A stretch of DNA of 64,000 bases from Megamerina dolium (GCA_963854835.1 OY978530.1:36656139-36720138); one strand, 5' to 3'. Counted from the stretch's first letter, positions 47,375 through 58,217 are shown. Program-made: numbers and translations. Notes: generated by a model not told the origin, from the letters alone.

Positions 47375-48100
47375 ATGATTTCAACAGTCAAAACAATATT
47401 ACAGTCGAGGACCGATACCCAATTCCAAATATCGATAATATTTTTGGTAAATTGGGTAGGTGAGTATGCGTATGTCCCCTGGTTTATGCAAGATCCAGCT
47501 ACGTTCCAAAGACTTATGACCAATGTATTGAAAGACTACATAGGTAAAATCTGCCTTGTTTACTGAGAAAACATCTTATTCTTTTCCACTAGTATAGAAG
47601 AAAATCTAGAATCACTGAGTAAAATATTCAATTGTTTAAAGAAAGCCAATATAAAAATCCAAATAGACAAGCATTTTTAGCTAAAGAAACTGATTTTTTG
47701 GAACATATAGTCACAGCTGATAGTATAAAATCAAACCCAAAAAAATAGAAGTAATAGACAAAATTAAATTTCCCACAACGCAAAAACAAGTTTAACCCTT
47801 TCTGGGCATAATAGGAGTTTTATTAAAGATTTCTCCAAAATTGCACACCATCTAATTAAATATTTAAAAAAGAACTCGAAAATTAACCTAAAAGATATCG
47901 ACTATGTAGACTCGTTCCAGAAACTAAAAACGTTAATAAAGCATGACCCGATTTCTATCCACCCAGACTTTGCAAACATTTTACATTGACCACCGATGCA
48001 AGTAGTTATGCACTAGATGCAATTTTGGTGCAAAACAACTAGGTTGATACTATTCATAGTGCAGAGACTGACAGTACTAATTTCATTCGCATTACAGAGA
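47375..48100 (+). pseudogene. RT/RNase H remnant of the errantivirus-like element
   Basis: RT traces: DPATFQRLMTNVLKDYIGK, then the YLDD box decayed to a tyrosine, a stop and a Glu (47563-47572), then SIEENLESLSKIFNCLKKAN. RNase H traces near 47980-48040 read TTDASSYALDAILVQNN. Multiple stops. Motif order and style are those of Gypsy/errantivirus pol. Confidence 0.7.
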
Positions 48101-48649
48101 AGCCAATTAACATTTTCAAAATCCAGTTTACACTTGAAGACTCGCAAGTAGAATCATTTAGTTCTAAAATTTTGTTTAATAGATAATTGACGCATGCTTT
48201 AAAAGTGAAATTGCAAAGTCATCTATTAAAGTTAATGAGAAAAAAGATGCCAGAAAAGGATTAACGGTAATCTATTGCTCGAACGATTAATAATAATTTA
48301 ACTGTAGTAGGTTGCTCCAAAGATCTGACACTGCGACCTAAAAGCAACCTACATCGTCGAATGATAACCTTACTTGAAATTTTAATATAACTACCTAAAT
48401 ATTTTGCAATAATAAAAACTTAAGAATAATAAAACCGAATTTAATATTACAAGACGTAGCCGACAGAGTAAATCTATTAAATATGATGTGATGACAACCA
48501 CAGGAGAATTATCCAAACCTATCTAGAAATGAAGCAATAGTGCTGCTACCTGAATCTTCAAAGATAAATTCAGAAATATATTAATAACTGCAATACATGA
48601 AACTTGGCAAAATTTGATAGACTAAACATGACTTAAATATTACAGAAAC

Positions 48650-49800
48650 TCCAGAAAAACACAAGGATATTGTACATTTCGACATTTGGTATCCTCAGAG
48701 AAACCTAATTTATCTTACGAGTATAGATAGATTAGGTTTGGTTATGTGGCCGCCACCCAAAGGGGGGCGCACTTAGGCCAAAAAATGGCCTATTGTGTTA
48801 TTGTGCATCAATAATGCTTTCTATCATGCTCCTTCTATTAAACGGAACCATAGGAGTGCCAATTCTGCGTGCCAAGGCTGGACATCTACAGAGGAAGTGG
48901 TAAACAGTTCCTTCCTCTTCATCGTTTTGGCAGCTACGACAAAAATCGTAGCCATAAGCCAGTGGCCCGTGAGTACGGCAACTACGTTACTGATCTTTTT
49001 CCTACTCATTGACAACAGTGAACGAATTCTTCTATTCTCAAGAGTTGCACAGACTTTCCTAGTAGTAACACAAGAGTTCTCATCCCGCCATCTTCTAGTA
49101 TATATAAACTAACTAAATACACCACAGCGTAACCTTTTAAAAAGTAGAACTTGGATTTCTATAATAGACGGCATGAAATGTAGAATACAATACCTGGAAA
49201 AGCCTAGGCTATTGATTACAGACAATAATTGAGCGTAGCTTCTATAAAACAATTCTTTACAGAAAATAATATCGAACTCCACATTACAACACCGTATCTA
49301 AAAACTGGTAACGCCGACTATACGAAACACGCAATGAACACTTTAGACTTTTCAACGGATATCCCAATAACAACTACAATCTTCAAGAACAAGTGCAAGC
49401 AATTACTTTTTACAATAATTCAATTCACTCAGCTACTAAAATGATATCAATCGATTTCATCAACAACGCTATTTCCGAAACAGAATTGAAACAAATTTTG
49501 AAATCGATCCACAAAAATAAAACCAAAAGAATAATAACATTAACATTAACAATATATAATTGCAAACATGAAAATTTTTAGAACAGATTCGATAATAACT
49601 ACGGAGTGAGCAAGTCAATGCCAAAATACAAACAGATTTCTGATTATTGAGTAGAGGATAATTTCATAAAATCTAACCGGAACAAGTTTTAAAAAATTTA
49701 TAAAACACAAATAAAGCGAAAGTACAAATTCCAAGAACACGAAATAAATGACTAGCCATATGTACGTAAACCTAACACAGTATTATACCCGATCAAAGAT
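48650..49800 (+). pseudogene. Integrase remnant of the errantivirus-like element, split
   Basis: Before the nested tail: VHFDIWYPQRNLIYLTSIDR near 48674-48733 (first catalytic Asp region). After it: KPRLLITDNN near 49201 (second Asp) and KQFFTENNIELHITTPYLK near 49250-49306, then NADYTKHAMNTL. A C-terminal basic stretch with VLYPIKDLSNEKK lies near 49780. Broken by stops and by the 48740-49110 insertion. Confidence 0.7.
48740..49110 (-). mobile_element. 3' end of an RNase-H-bearing non-LTR element
   Basis: Minus strand reads LSMSRKKISNVVAVLTGH (49015-48960), then CRSCQNDEEEGTVYHFLC in a shifted frame, the same C-terminal module as CRSCQDIEEEETVEHLLGGC at 27130 in the LOA/I-like element. A 3' UTR containing GGTGGCGGCCACATAAC ends the fragment. 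It interrupts the integrase remnant. Confidence 0.75.
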
Positions 49801-50184
49801 CTCAGTAATGAAAAGAAATGTAATCGGACTATTTATAAACGAAGATTAAAATAAAAGAAACAAATATAGTAACTTTAAAAAATACACTTATTCTAACTTT
49901 AATATATGAAATGAAAACATAAACCAAACAAATCAGATATTGTAAATCTGGGAAAATACATTTATCCAACTCTAAAATACGAAACAAAACAAATAAAATA
50001 TTGTAACTTTTATGAAATGAGAACACAAAAAAAAAACAAAACAAATCGACAATATAATTATACGAAAATACATCATTATTAATATTAGATAAAGCATAAA
50101 AGAAAGAAAATATGATACTTGATATGATAATAACTGAAATATTAAAATGCATTTCAACAGAGACTGTTGAATCCGTTTGTTGAG

Positions 50185-50395
50185 GATTTACATATAATAT
50201 TCAACCCTGCTTTTACTACTATTATTCATACAGCCCTGATTGATACTACAAAAAATCCTATTGAAGTGGCGGTCAATCGTGTTACGTTCATTGTGAAATA
50301 GTTTCTTTTAAAGCTGCTTTCCTCTTTTTAAAATAAATATATTGAATATCAGATGAAAATTGTCTTATTTCATATCTATGGCAAATAGAGCCATC
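50185..50395 (+). repeat. 3' LTR of the errantivirus-like remnant
   Basis: Shares ATTCAACCCTGCTTTT-like, AATCCTATTG, GAAGTGGCGGT and ATTGAATATCAG-like blocks with 45302-45600. An internal deletion of about 85 bases and many substitutions mark it as old. Joined abruptly to RTE-like DNA at about 50396. Confidence 0.6.
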
Positions 50396-51137
50396 TGTCG
50401 GAGCGTGGGCACATATTAGGCTGGTGTTGAAAAATTTTGCCTTTATTCGTTTTGTTGCCTGCCGTTCGTTTACAGGTGTGAACAGTAAGACATGGTGTCG
50501 TAGTCTCTTACTGACAGCAAATCCACATCCGAGTTTGTGCCTCTCCGCATGGCAACTGTAATAGATATCACAGGATGGTTTCAGAGCAACCGCGTCCCGT
50601 CCATCGAATATCCTGAGGTGCGCTGATGTCAGCCTTATATTTGTCGAGGACATCAACCAGCTGGATAGGGGCACCTTCCCTTTAGAGGGATTGGACATTT
50701 CCGGTGCATATCCATAAATCGTGGTTCTTATTTCGTTTTCGGAGGTCATCAACAAAAGGGGTAGTCCTTATCCGAAGCTAGTTTAGACTTTTCATTGAAG
50801 GAAGTTTTAATGTGGTGAGTAACAAGCCCAACAAACAACCTCTAACCGATGATGTTTTGTCCACTCACTGTCCTCCATACGAGTGCCAGGAAGACGTTGC
50901 CCGGTGGTCGCCTTTTGGAGAACCCCTATTGAAAATTGAAGGTGACATCACATGACAAGCCGAACGAGCTACATGATGGCACCCTCATTGGAGAATGAAG
51001 GTGCCAACACAAAGCGCGAAGAACAAACTACATGACGTCCAGTGAGTCGACTTGCGATGAGTTCAACAAGCATTACGCTAACCCCACCCGGTTGAGGCAG
51101 TTAGACATGTTACCTTGCGAAAACACCACCAGACCAC
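50396..51137 (-). mobile_element. RTE-like element, 5'-end fragment
   Basis: Leader 50820-51137 matches 38300-38605. The coding part (50755-50396) encodes the start of the endonuclease region: GFAVSKRLRHHVLLFTPVN, then SLICAHAPTDG, breaking off at the LTR border. With the 3'-only fragments elsewhere this completes the family's ends. Confidence 0.82.
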
Positions 51138-51325
51138 CCTCTTGGAATACCACTGATTCGAAATTACGACCTTTGTGTGAGTGTTACTTCATCGGTACAC
51201 AAAGACGAGTAATAAATTCGTTGACGAATACATCGGAAACTGTACTAGCTTCTAGATTTGGAATGGGCTCTTTACTGGAATAATCTATAACCACCAGAAC
51301 ATACATGTTCCTTGCGTTGATTACG
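51138..51325 (-). pseudogene. Gypsy integrase scrap
   Basis: Minus strand reads MYVLVVIDYSSK, EASTVSDVFVNE and GRNFESVVFQE with one stop between, closely matching the integrase core of the complete Gypsy at 28173-34169 (VLVVIDYFSKWP, EASTVADVFVNQ, GRNFESVVFQE) but diverged and with a small deletion. It is an older relative of that family, wedged between the RTE-like 5' end and the R4-like element. Confidence 0.82.
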
Positions 51326-51373
51326 TATTTATTGCTTTAAACAAGTTAATTAAGTTAAGCTTCGTTTTTAGAA

Positions 51374-52440
51374 TTGACGTCAGTCGATGCTTGTACTCCA
51401 GCTGAGATTTGCCTTATCGTGTGATCAATTTTTGTATTTTGTTCGATACCAAGGTACTTGTATGTTTCACTAGGATGCATATTTTCCAATGTTTCGTTAT
51501 TCAGAGTCCCAGAATATACATTTGATTCTTCAGCTTTCCTTGTTCTATATGTAGCAGTTTACACTTGTTTATTCCAAACGCCATACCAATATCTGTTGTA
51601 GTTTTTTCTATTGTTCTTAGAAGTCCTTGCATTTGTGATAAGTTAAGTGCATAGATTTTAATGTCATCCATATAGAGCAAATGATTTATTGTATGTTGTG
51701 TTTTTTTATTATTTTTAATTTGAAAGCCATATTGAGTGCTATTTAGAGTATTAGATAGTAGGTTTAGCCCCAGGCAAAACCATAGCGCACTTGGAGAATC
51801 ACCCTGGAAGATTCCTGTTTTAATTTGGATCTTATTAGTTTGGAGAATTCCTATATTTGTATTTAGGTGAATGGTAGCTCGCCAAGATCTCATTGCGACT
51901 TAAGAAATTTTTGTATATTTTCATCGATCTTGTACATTTCAAGAACTTTTCTCAGCCAGGAGTGTGGAACTGAGTCAAATGTTTTTTTGTAATCAATATA
52001 ACAAGTTATTGAATTTCTCTGTGTTTTTTCCGTTTGTTTCATTACTACACTGTTTATTATTAGTTGTTCTTTGCATACTTGACTATTTTTCCTGCATCCT
52101 TTCTGTTCTTCTGTTAGTATGCCATATAAGTTCAGGTGGTTTTCAATTTTTCTTTTTATTATTGCCGTTATTATTTTGTAAAGCATCGGAAGACAAGTTA
52201 TTGGTCTATAGTTTGCTGGGTTTTGTGTATTTTCGTTTTTGGGTAAGATATATGTCTTTCCCTGCGTAAGGAACTGCGGTAGTATGTTTGGATTCATCAG
52301 TATATTGGAAATTTGAGTTGCTAGCGTGTTATGAAGTGCTGTGAATTGTTTGTACCAGAAATTATGGATTTGATCGATTCCGAGTGCTTTCCAGTTATTT
52401 GTTTTTTTATTATATTAGTGACTTCAGATGTGGTTATTAT
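51374..52440 (-). pseudogene. RT domain of the R4/Dong-like element
   Basis: Open pieces 52297-51890 and 51893-51501. Motifs: LTQGKTYILPKNENTQNPAN, YRPITCLPMLYKII, EEQKGCRKNSQVCKEQL, CYIDYKKTFDSVPHSWL (motif A), GIFQGDSPSALWFCLGLN (motif B) and HLLYMDDIKIYA (motif C, YMDD intact). A frame change near 51890 separates motifs A and B. Reading continues to about 51374, then similarity ends. Confidence 0.82.
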
Positions 52441-52798
52441 ATGGTCTGATTGTTGTGGTAAATGTTTATATTTCTCTTCTTCGGCTTGAATCCACGTAGC
52501 ATTGTTATTGAACGTCCTTGTTTGGGACCATATTGACTTCCAGAAGTCCTCCAGTTGGTCCTTTTCTGACGGAAAAACGCTTATATTATTGTTGGATGTG
52601 AGTTTTCTATAGAATTGTCTTTAATTATTATTGAATTGAATGTCTGTAGTTTGATTCTCTGTATCTCCGAAGTCTTTTTGCATACACTGATAGTTGCTGT
52701 TTCATTTTATCCATTATTTCATACGCACTTTCATTTGTATTAGTTAGTATATTTCGAATGTTGTTGATAAGTTTCTTTGATCTATTACCCGATATATA

Positions 52799-53577
52799 CG
52801 AGGGCGGATTGATAATGAAGCTACCTAAGTAGGAAAAAAAAAATTTTTTTTTTCAAAAACCATTTATTTCTCAACATTGTCTCCTTTTACTTCGACACAC
52901 TTAGTAAGACGATATTCCAACTTTTTTATACGATCTGAATAATACGATAAGGTGGATGATCAACCAATTCGAAGTGTATTTCATGTAATTTTAGCATCGT
53001 ATCTAATGCTGTGTGAACCGGTGCATTGTCTTGAAGAAAGAGCACTTTTTTCTTCTTTAAATGTGGTCGTTTTTTCTTGATTGCATCATTCAATTGATTC
53101 AATAATGCACGATAATACTTTCCTGTGATTGTGGATCCTTTTTCAAGATAATCGATAAGCAATATTCCGAGTGGCACCCACCTTGCCGATAGCTTTTTCA
53201 TATGCAAATGTTCATGCAAAATGTTGAACACAAGTTCATATGAGTTGTTTACCATTTCACCAATCTCACGCAACTTGACTCGGGGATCATTCATAACGAT
53301 ATCGAGGATTTTCTTGATATTTTCTTCAGTAACCACCTCTTTTGGTCTTCCTGTTGATGGTATTGTTCAAGTGCTTGTTCGGCCGCGTTTAAATTCAGCA
53401 ATCCAATATTTTACCATGTAATCTGACGGAGCAGGCTCACCAGCTTTTTTTTTGTCTCTTTCGCCGTTTTCCCTTTCAAATAATAGTGTTTAATCACTGC
53501 ACGAAATTCGCTTTTTTCCATTTTTCAAGAAACACAAAAGTTGGTTACTTCGAACGACTACAACAAATAAACTAATC
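52799..53577 (-). mobile_element. Mariner element, deleted, nested in the R4/Dong-like element
   Basis: One terminus, CGAGGGCGGATTGATAATGAAG, starts at 52799 next to TA. The opposite terminus near 53577 does not show the matching inverted sequence, so that end is truncated or decayed. Host-element codons resume on both sides near TA-containing sequence. Confidence 0.78.
52926..53520 (-). pseudogene. Mariner transposase, internally deleted
   Basis: N-terminal codons near 53520 are open only in part. The stretch 53336-52926 reads VVNPRVKLREIG-type helix-turn-helix sequence (NDPRVKLREIGEMVNNSYEL) up to LSARWVP, then jumps by deletion to YLEKGSTITGKYY and KVLFLQDNAPVHTA (second catalytic Asp). 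The block with the first Asp is lost, and the third acidic motif is decayed (HPPYRIIQIV). Inactive. Confidence 0.82.
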
Positions 53578-54238
53578 TATGTATTTGGGTGAAATTTTAA
53601 CAGCTGACGTTTGACAGATCGCAATTTCATTGCTTCTGGTTGGCTTTCTGCTGAATTGTTGTTTTGTAGTTTTGCTACGCTGTTACGTTGAAGTTCTGAT
53701 GGTGAGTTATTGTTCGTATCCATACTGTTGTTGTGTATTTCTTGCGCTACTTCTTCTTTTATAAGTTGTAGTTCTACATTTTTTAATCTGTTATTATTTA
53801 CAATGCTTCGCTTTTGATCTGCTAATCTTTGCTGTGTAACGCGTGTTAATTGGGGGTATTTTTCAATGAATAATCTGTGGAATTCTTCACGGTATCCGAT
53901 TTTAATTGTGTCTAAATTTGTGAATTTGTAGTTGCAAAGCATTAGATTGATATTCATCTCATGTGACCATGCAATGCGTTGTCTGATGTTTCCAGCCTTT
54001 GTAGTTGTAGGTTGTCCCTGTGAAACATTTTCAGCCAGTTCGCTTGTTCCGGGTTCTGAATTTGGGTCGGTATCATAGTCGAGCTGTTGTGTCCAGCGCC
54101 GTTCCCGACCTTTACGACGCTCGTCCGAGGCTGAATTTCTTGTTTCAGGAATCCATTTTCACACCAATAAGAGATTACCCTGTGATGGGATACCGCGGGA
54201 TCATCACACCTGTCAAACCTCTTTCGAGGAATGCCCAT
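53577..54238 (-). pseudogene. N-terminal region of the R4/Dong-like ORF
   Basis: Two open pieces: 54238-53954 and 53957-53577. They carry no clear zinc finger but contain a conserved-looking segment, QRLADQKRSIVNNNRLKNVE, which resembles the N-terminal region preceding RT in R4-like proteins. Interrupted by the mariner at 53577. The start ATG lies in a hairpin (54229-54248). Confidence 0.6.
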
Positions 54239-54248
54239 GCGGGCATTC

Positions 54249-54274
54249 TTATTATTATTATTATTATTATTATA
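54249..54274. repeat. (TAA)n / (ATT)n microsatellite at the R4-like 5' end
   Basis: About eight ATT units directly adjoining the 5' end of the minus-strand R4/Dong-like element; on the element strand it reads (TAA)n. Confidence 0.9.
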
Positions 54275-54345
54275 GATAAAACTTGATCATTTTGGTGCTG
54301 ATATGATAATTTTAAGGTTCGACGTTTCTGTAAAATAAAATAAGT

Positions 54346-54504
54346 TTAGTTGAATGTCCTTTTAATTCCTTGTGCGTTTAGGTTTCTCTTTCTATAATCT
54401 AATATTTTTTCACTTCTTAATTTTATTTTTATCTGTTTATATTTTGGATCTGATTTTCTTATTCTGTCAATTTTAATGAAAACTTTATCATCTGTAATTG
54501 TCAT
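54346..54504 (-). CDS. Unrecognised 52-codon ORF
   Basis: Below the usual size cutoff but coherent: Lys/Ile-rich, with DDKVFIKIDRIRKSDPKYKQ near the start and RTFN before the stop. The open frame extends a few codons upstream of the ATG. I do not recognise it; it may be the tail of an LTR-element polyprotein. Confidence 0.25.
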   Translation of the reverse strand: MTITDDKVFIKIDRIRKSDPKYKQIKIKLRSEKILDYRKRNLNAQGIKRTFN

Positions 54505-54673
54505 TAAGTAATGTGGTGGCTCGGTTTAGAATTCATTATTTCCACCTTTTCTTTTCAATTCTTTACTTAAACGATAATATATAATTTTACTCTCTCACTA
54601 TAATCTTCTGCAAAGTGCAATTCTTATTTATCTCAACTTTATATACACTTTTACACTATACAACTTTGTCAAT

Positions 54674-54703
54674 GTAAAGGGTTTTCCATTAGGGACATAA
54701 CAA
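54674..54703. repeat. Isolated transposon terminus
   Basis: TGTAAAGGGTTTTCCATTAG followed by GGACATAACAA: the same terminal sequence as at 38905-38932, here without any transposase codons beside it. Confidence 0.7.
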
Positions 54704-54704
54704 G

Positions 54705-55570
54705 TCGACACACTTTTTTAGCACGTGCGCACCATCACAGATGCGGCAGACATCGTTGGTCTTTCCACGACGAGCATTAACGCCCTCCGTTAGTCGGCCT
54801 GTAATATGGCCGGTAATAAGCCTTGCTCAAGATTGCCAGCATCTAAAAAATACAGTAAAGTTGAATTGATGGGCTAGTACATTTTTGATTGATAGAGGCT
54901 GGAGCATGTGTAGAATTTGAGAGGGTGACTAATTTGTTAATGAGCCATGTAACTACACCAGACGCGGTTTGTACGGTGGCAAGTCGGACATGCTCGTCTT
55001 CACCGGCGAAGACCAGAAGTACACGGCCCAATCTCCACTCGTTTGGGGGGAGATTGTCTTTGCGGACATGTAGTAAGTCCCCGACGGCTATTTCGGGATG
55101 TGGATATTTCCACTTGCAACGCTTATGCAGTTCCTTGAGGTATTCATTTTTCCGGCGGTGACAAAATGCTTGAGAGATAATTCGCATATAATAGCTGGTT
55201 GTGGGCCTGGTAATGGAGCAGGCTCAGTGGGCGCAAACGATTCACGGAATCTGGAGAGATGTGAGTTAACTTGTAGCCTTCACGATACATCCTCTTGGCG
55301 GGACCGTGATCATGATTGCGATCATCATTGGCATCATTGAACTTGACGAGAGACTCGTACGCGCTCATGAAGTGCTCCCTTAAGGATCACTCGAGTGAAT
55401 TGAGAGTGTGTTCGTCAGTGGGGACTCCAAAGAAATGCGTTTCGTATTCTTGGAGAGCCGTGGAGCGCTATTCGAAGCTATGGAACGATCAAAGGATTGA
55501 GGAATATGCCGAATAAAACGAGAAAGAATAAATCCGATCATTCGTTGAAACGAGTGATAGGAAGTCACAA
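54705..55570 (-). pseudogene. BEL/Pao element remnants (Gag pieces and integrase C-terminal region)
   Basis: Three pieces on the minus strand. 55570-55190: Gag-like frame fragments (FFGVPTDEHTLNSLE, then YESLVKFNDAND). 55187-54843: the post-integrase region typical of BEL/Pao (KWKYPHPEIAVGDLLHVRKD, LPPNEWRLGRVLLVF, VRLATVQTASGVV). 54840-54705: a Gag knuckle, CRICDGAHVLKKC. The order is not that of an intact element, so at least two remnants are fused or rearranged. Confidence 0.65.
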
Positions 55571-56284
55571 ACAATTACTTGATTGAGTAAAAGTGATGGA
55601 ATGTGTTGAAAAAGCGCGATATGTTCAAATGACCAAAGTAAAAAATTGAAAGAAAAAAGAAACAACGTTCAATCACTTCGAGAAGCCGTCGCTGGATTTT
55701 AATTAAGGAGAGGGGTATGACTCTCGATAAGAGTTAAAGAAAAAGGTTGATTATGAGTGATTATGTATACATATATTTTCATGGGGTTATGGATAACAAA
55801 TAACAAATATAAGTATATATGGGTGATATATTGAATAATAATCGAAGGCTACTTGAACTAGTTCTCGGTAGAACAACTTCGTATTGGATAGCAAGCGAAG
55901 AAGGAAAAAAAAAACGGAATGTGTATATCACAATATGCATACACGTGTTCGAGAAGACAAAATAAAAATGCAATGTGTTTGTGGGTGTCTCGTGATATAA
56001 GGCTACTTAATAAAGAGGGTGCCAGGTAACCGTAAGCTCACGTTAGCGACTGGGCTATTTTAAAAAGGGGCTCCCAGCCAAGCTGATCTTCGGAACGGAT
56101 CGCATAACGCCTTGATCCAGCCCCTTACCTCCGACAATGATAAGGGTATGTTGCCTGATGCTGTACTATTGAGGAGTAACAAACACCCACCAACTTACCC
56201 TTATCTTAGCTAGTTACCGCCTACCATCCTACAGACTAACCTGGGGTATCTATTTCCTGGCGATACCCTCGTTGAGGGTTCAGT
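55571..56284. other. Stretch without a supportable gene
   Basis: AT-rich to about 55990, then a more GC-rich block (56000-56280) with GGGCTCCCAGCCAAGCTGAT, GATAAGGGTATG and CTTACCCTTATC, the latter two forming a potential stem near 56140-56205. It looks like the leader of some element, but I cannot name it. Confidence 0.5.
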
Positions 56285-56489
56285 GGAGGATTTTGCAATT
56301 GCCAAAACCGCAATTAAAAAATATTCCAAAATTTAAGTGAATACCAACACCGCAGCTATAAAAGATTTCAGCATTTAGATGACTATCAAAGTCCAATTTA
56401 TGAAAGGACAAAAGACCTAACCAACCTTGCATCTGGTTTAAAGAACCAACATGATATATAATAAAAATACACATGGAGATTGGTTAGCT

Positions 56490-56914
56490 AACATCGAAAT
56501 CTCATATCCATTCGATCAACCCTTAACAATTCTAATAGGACAGGATCCTCATTTTCATTTATCAACCCTAAATATTTTAATATCTATGATAGAGAAAACT
56601 GCCGACCTATAACTATAAAAACAGTCTTTAACATTTACAATCTAATCCAAAAGGTCATATTACCAATATCTTAAGATTTTAACTAAAAAGGATGTTTAGA
56701 GTTTTTACTGTTCGAATTTCACAAATACTTCGATGGACTTTTAGGTATCAATGCTCTCATCCAAATAGGTCCTAACATAGATTTGGAAAACAAAATACTG
56801 CAAACAAAAACTTGCTCGATTAATCTTAAATATAAACCCAATTTGGTATCTGGAAAACATACCGTTCCAACAAACTCAAAAAAAAAAATATAAAAATCCC
56901 TGAAAACGGCGGTA
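56490..56914 (+). pseudogene. Errantivirus-like protease-region scrap
   Basis: Broken frames, the last open part reading EFHKYFDGLLGINALIQIGP, then NIDLENKILQTKTCSINL. This resembles the region after the protease active site in insect Gypsy/errantivirus pol. It is interrupted by the mariner at 56917. A few stops lie upstream, and 56285-56489 gives no clear match. Confidence 0.6.
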
Positions 56915-56916
56915 TA

Positions 56917-58149
56917 CAAGGTGCGACAATTATGCATTAAGACTCGAACCATATCTCAGCAACCAAGCGCGCCATCTATGTGTGAGCACATGCGTTTTGA
57001 AGCTTCAACCTTCCTCTACTAACTGTCAAAATTTCATGGCATTTGGTTGACATTTAATGTTTATTGACATTCATTTTACAAAACACGTGTTCGTTTGATG
57101 TTGAAATTTTAATATGGAGCAAAGAGCGGTCATTAATTTGTTTATCAAGATCAAATGTTTTTATATGGCATAAACGGTTTGTGTATGGCAGAGAGTCGCT
57201 GGAAGATGAAATAAAAGAAGGAAGGCCAATTTCAGTGCGGACGCCGGAAGCGATCCAGAAAGTTCGTTATTTTATTACAGAAGACCGCAATGCTTCAGTA
57301 AAAATGATGGAAGAGGCCTTAAACATCAACAGAGAAACTTCACGAGGATGTTGGCAAAACAAAGGTCTGCGCGAGATTTGTTCCACACACATTGACCGCG
57401 GACTAAAAATTAATGAGAGCCAGTCATTCTAGAGACATGGTTCCAGCTGCAGAAAATGATCTAAACTTCCTGAAAACAATTGTTACGGGTGATGAAACAT
57501 GGTGTTTCCAATACGATCTAGAAACCAAGCGTCAAAGCGCGGAATTGAAATCAAAAAACTCACCACAAGCCAAAAAAAATACGAAAAGTTTCATCAAAAA
57601 TCAAAACAATGCTCATCACATTCTTCGATAGTAAAGGAATTATCCACAATGAATTTGTTCCAACTGGTCAAACAGTTACTTCCGCATGTTACCTCGAAGT
57701 TTTAAAGCGTTTGATGTCCAGAATCCGTCGTGTTCGACGAGAATACCGCGATCCAAAAACTTGGTCTCTGTTGCACGATAATGCACCGAGTCACACAGCA
57801 CTAATTGTTCGTCAATTTTTGGCTCGGAATCAGGTCTGTGTGTCGAATCACCCGCCATATTCACCTGATTTGGCACCGTGCGACTTCTTTTTGTTCCCAA
57901 AACTGAAATTGAAGTTGAAAGGATGCTTTTTTGATGACATTCAGACTATACAACGGGCTTCTACGAGGACACTGGAGGCAATTCCGAAAAATGAGCTGGA
58001 ACACGCGTTTGAATCACTATTAAATCGATGTAACAAGTGTATTGAATCAAGAGGAAAATATTTAGAATAAATATATCGAGAAATTAGCAGATATCGTATT
58101 TTAATTGTATTTTCTAGAGGCAGTCTTAATACATAATTGCCGCACCTTG
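56917..58149 (+). mobile_element. Mariner DNA transposon with both terminal repeats
   Basis: 1233 bp. The left terminus CAAGGTGCGACAATTATG matches the inverted right terminus CATAATTGCCGCACCTTG closely. TA duplications lie at 56915-56916 and 58150-58151. Size is close to the usual 1.3 kb. The transposase is broken by several small indels and a deletion near the end of the DNA-binding domain. Confidence 0.9.
57110..58070 (+). pseudogene. Mariner DD34D transposase, frameshifted
   Basis: DNA-binding part at 57166-57340 (GRESLEDEIKEGRPISVRTP, KMMEEALNINRET), then damage near 57340-57430. The catalytic part is open at 57413-57631 (IVTGDETWCFQYD, first Asp) and 57609-58070 (LLHDNAPSHTALIVRQFLA, second Asp; PPYSPDLAPCDFFLFPKLK, third Asp, giving DD34D), with a normal C-terminus LNRCNKCIESRGKYLE. 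All three catalytic residues are present; only frame breaks disable it. Confidence 0.9.
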
Positions 58150-58217
58150 TATTTACCTTCGCGCAATCCATGGCGATGTCACGGGTTTTACCTGTTAAAA
58201 CACTTACTGTACCCTAG

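Larger units (their letters stand above)
45302..50395 (+). mobile_element. Errantivirus-like Gypsy LTR element, heavily degenerate
   Basis: LTR-like ends (45302-45600 and about 50185-50395) share scattered blocks such as AATCCTATTG, GAAGTGGCGGT and AAAATTGTCTT. A primer-binding-site-like TGGCGACGAG follows the first LTR. Inside are broken protease, RT, RNase H and integrase traces in pol order. An envelope gene is not visible before the 3' LTR. A SINE (46844-47193) and a non-LTR tail (48740-49110) are nested inside. Many stops; no function expected. Confidence 0.75.
51330..54248 (-). mobile_element. R4/Dong-like non-LTR retrotransposon abutting (TAA)n
   Basis: Minus strand. The 5' end at 54248 abuts a TAA-type microsatellite, as for Dong-type elements, which are known to target TAA repeats. 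The order is a structured 5' region, an N-terminal coding part (54238-53577), a nested mariner (52799-53577), then RT (about 52440-51374). The C-terminal endonuclease expected of this restriction-like-endonuclease group is missing; the 3' end is truncated near 51330. Clade assignment rests on RT style and the TAA border, so it is moderate. Confidence 0.7.

Noticed and set aside
49829..50157. A membrane protein suggested by Phe/Ile/Val-rich minus-strand ORFs
   Set aside because: The hydrophobic composition comes from translating AT-rich antisense DNA of the errantivirus-like pol end; two overlapping frames give the same impression.
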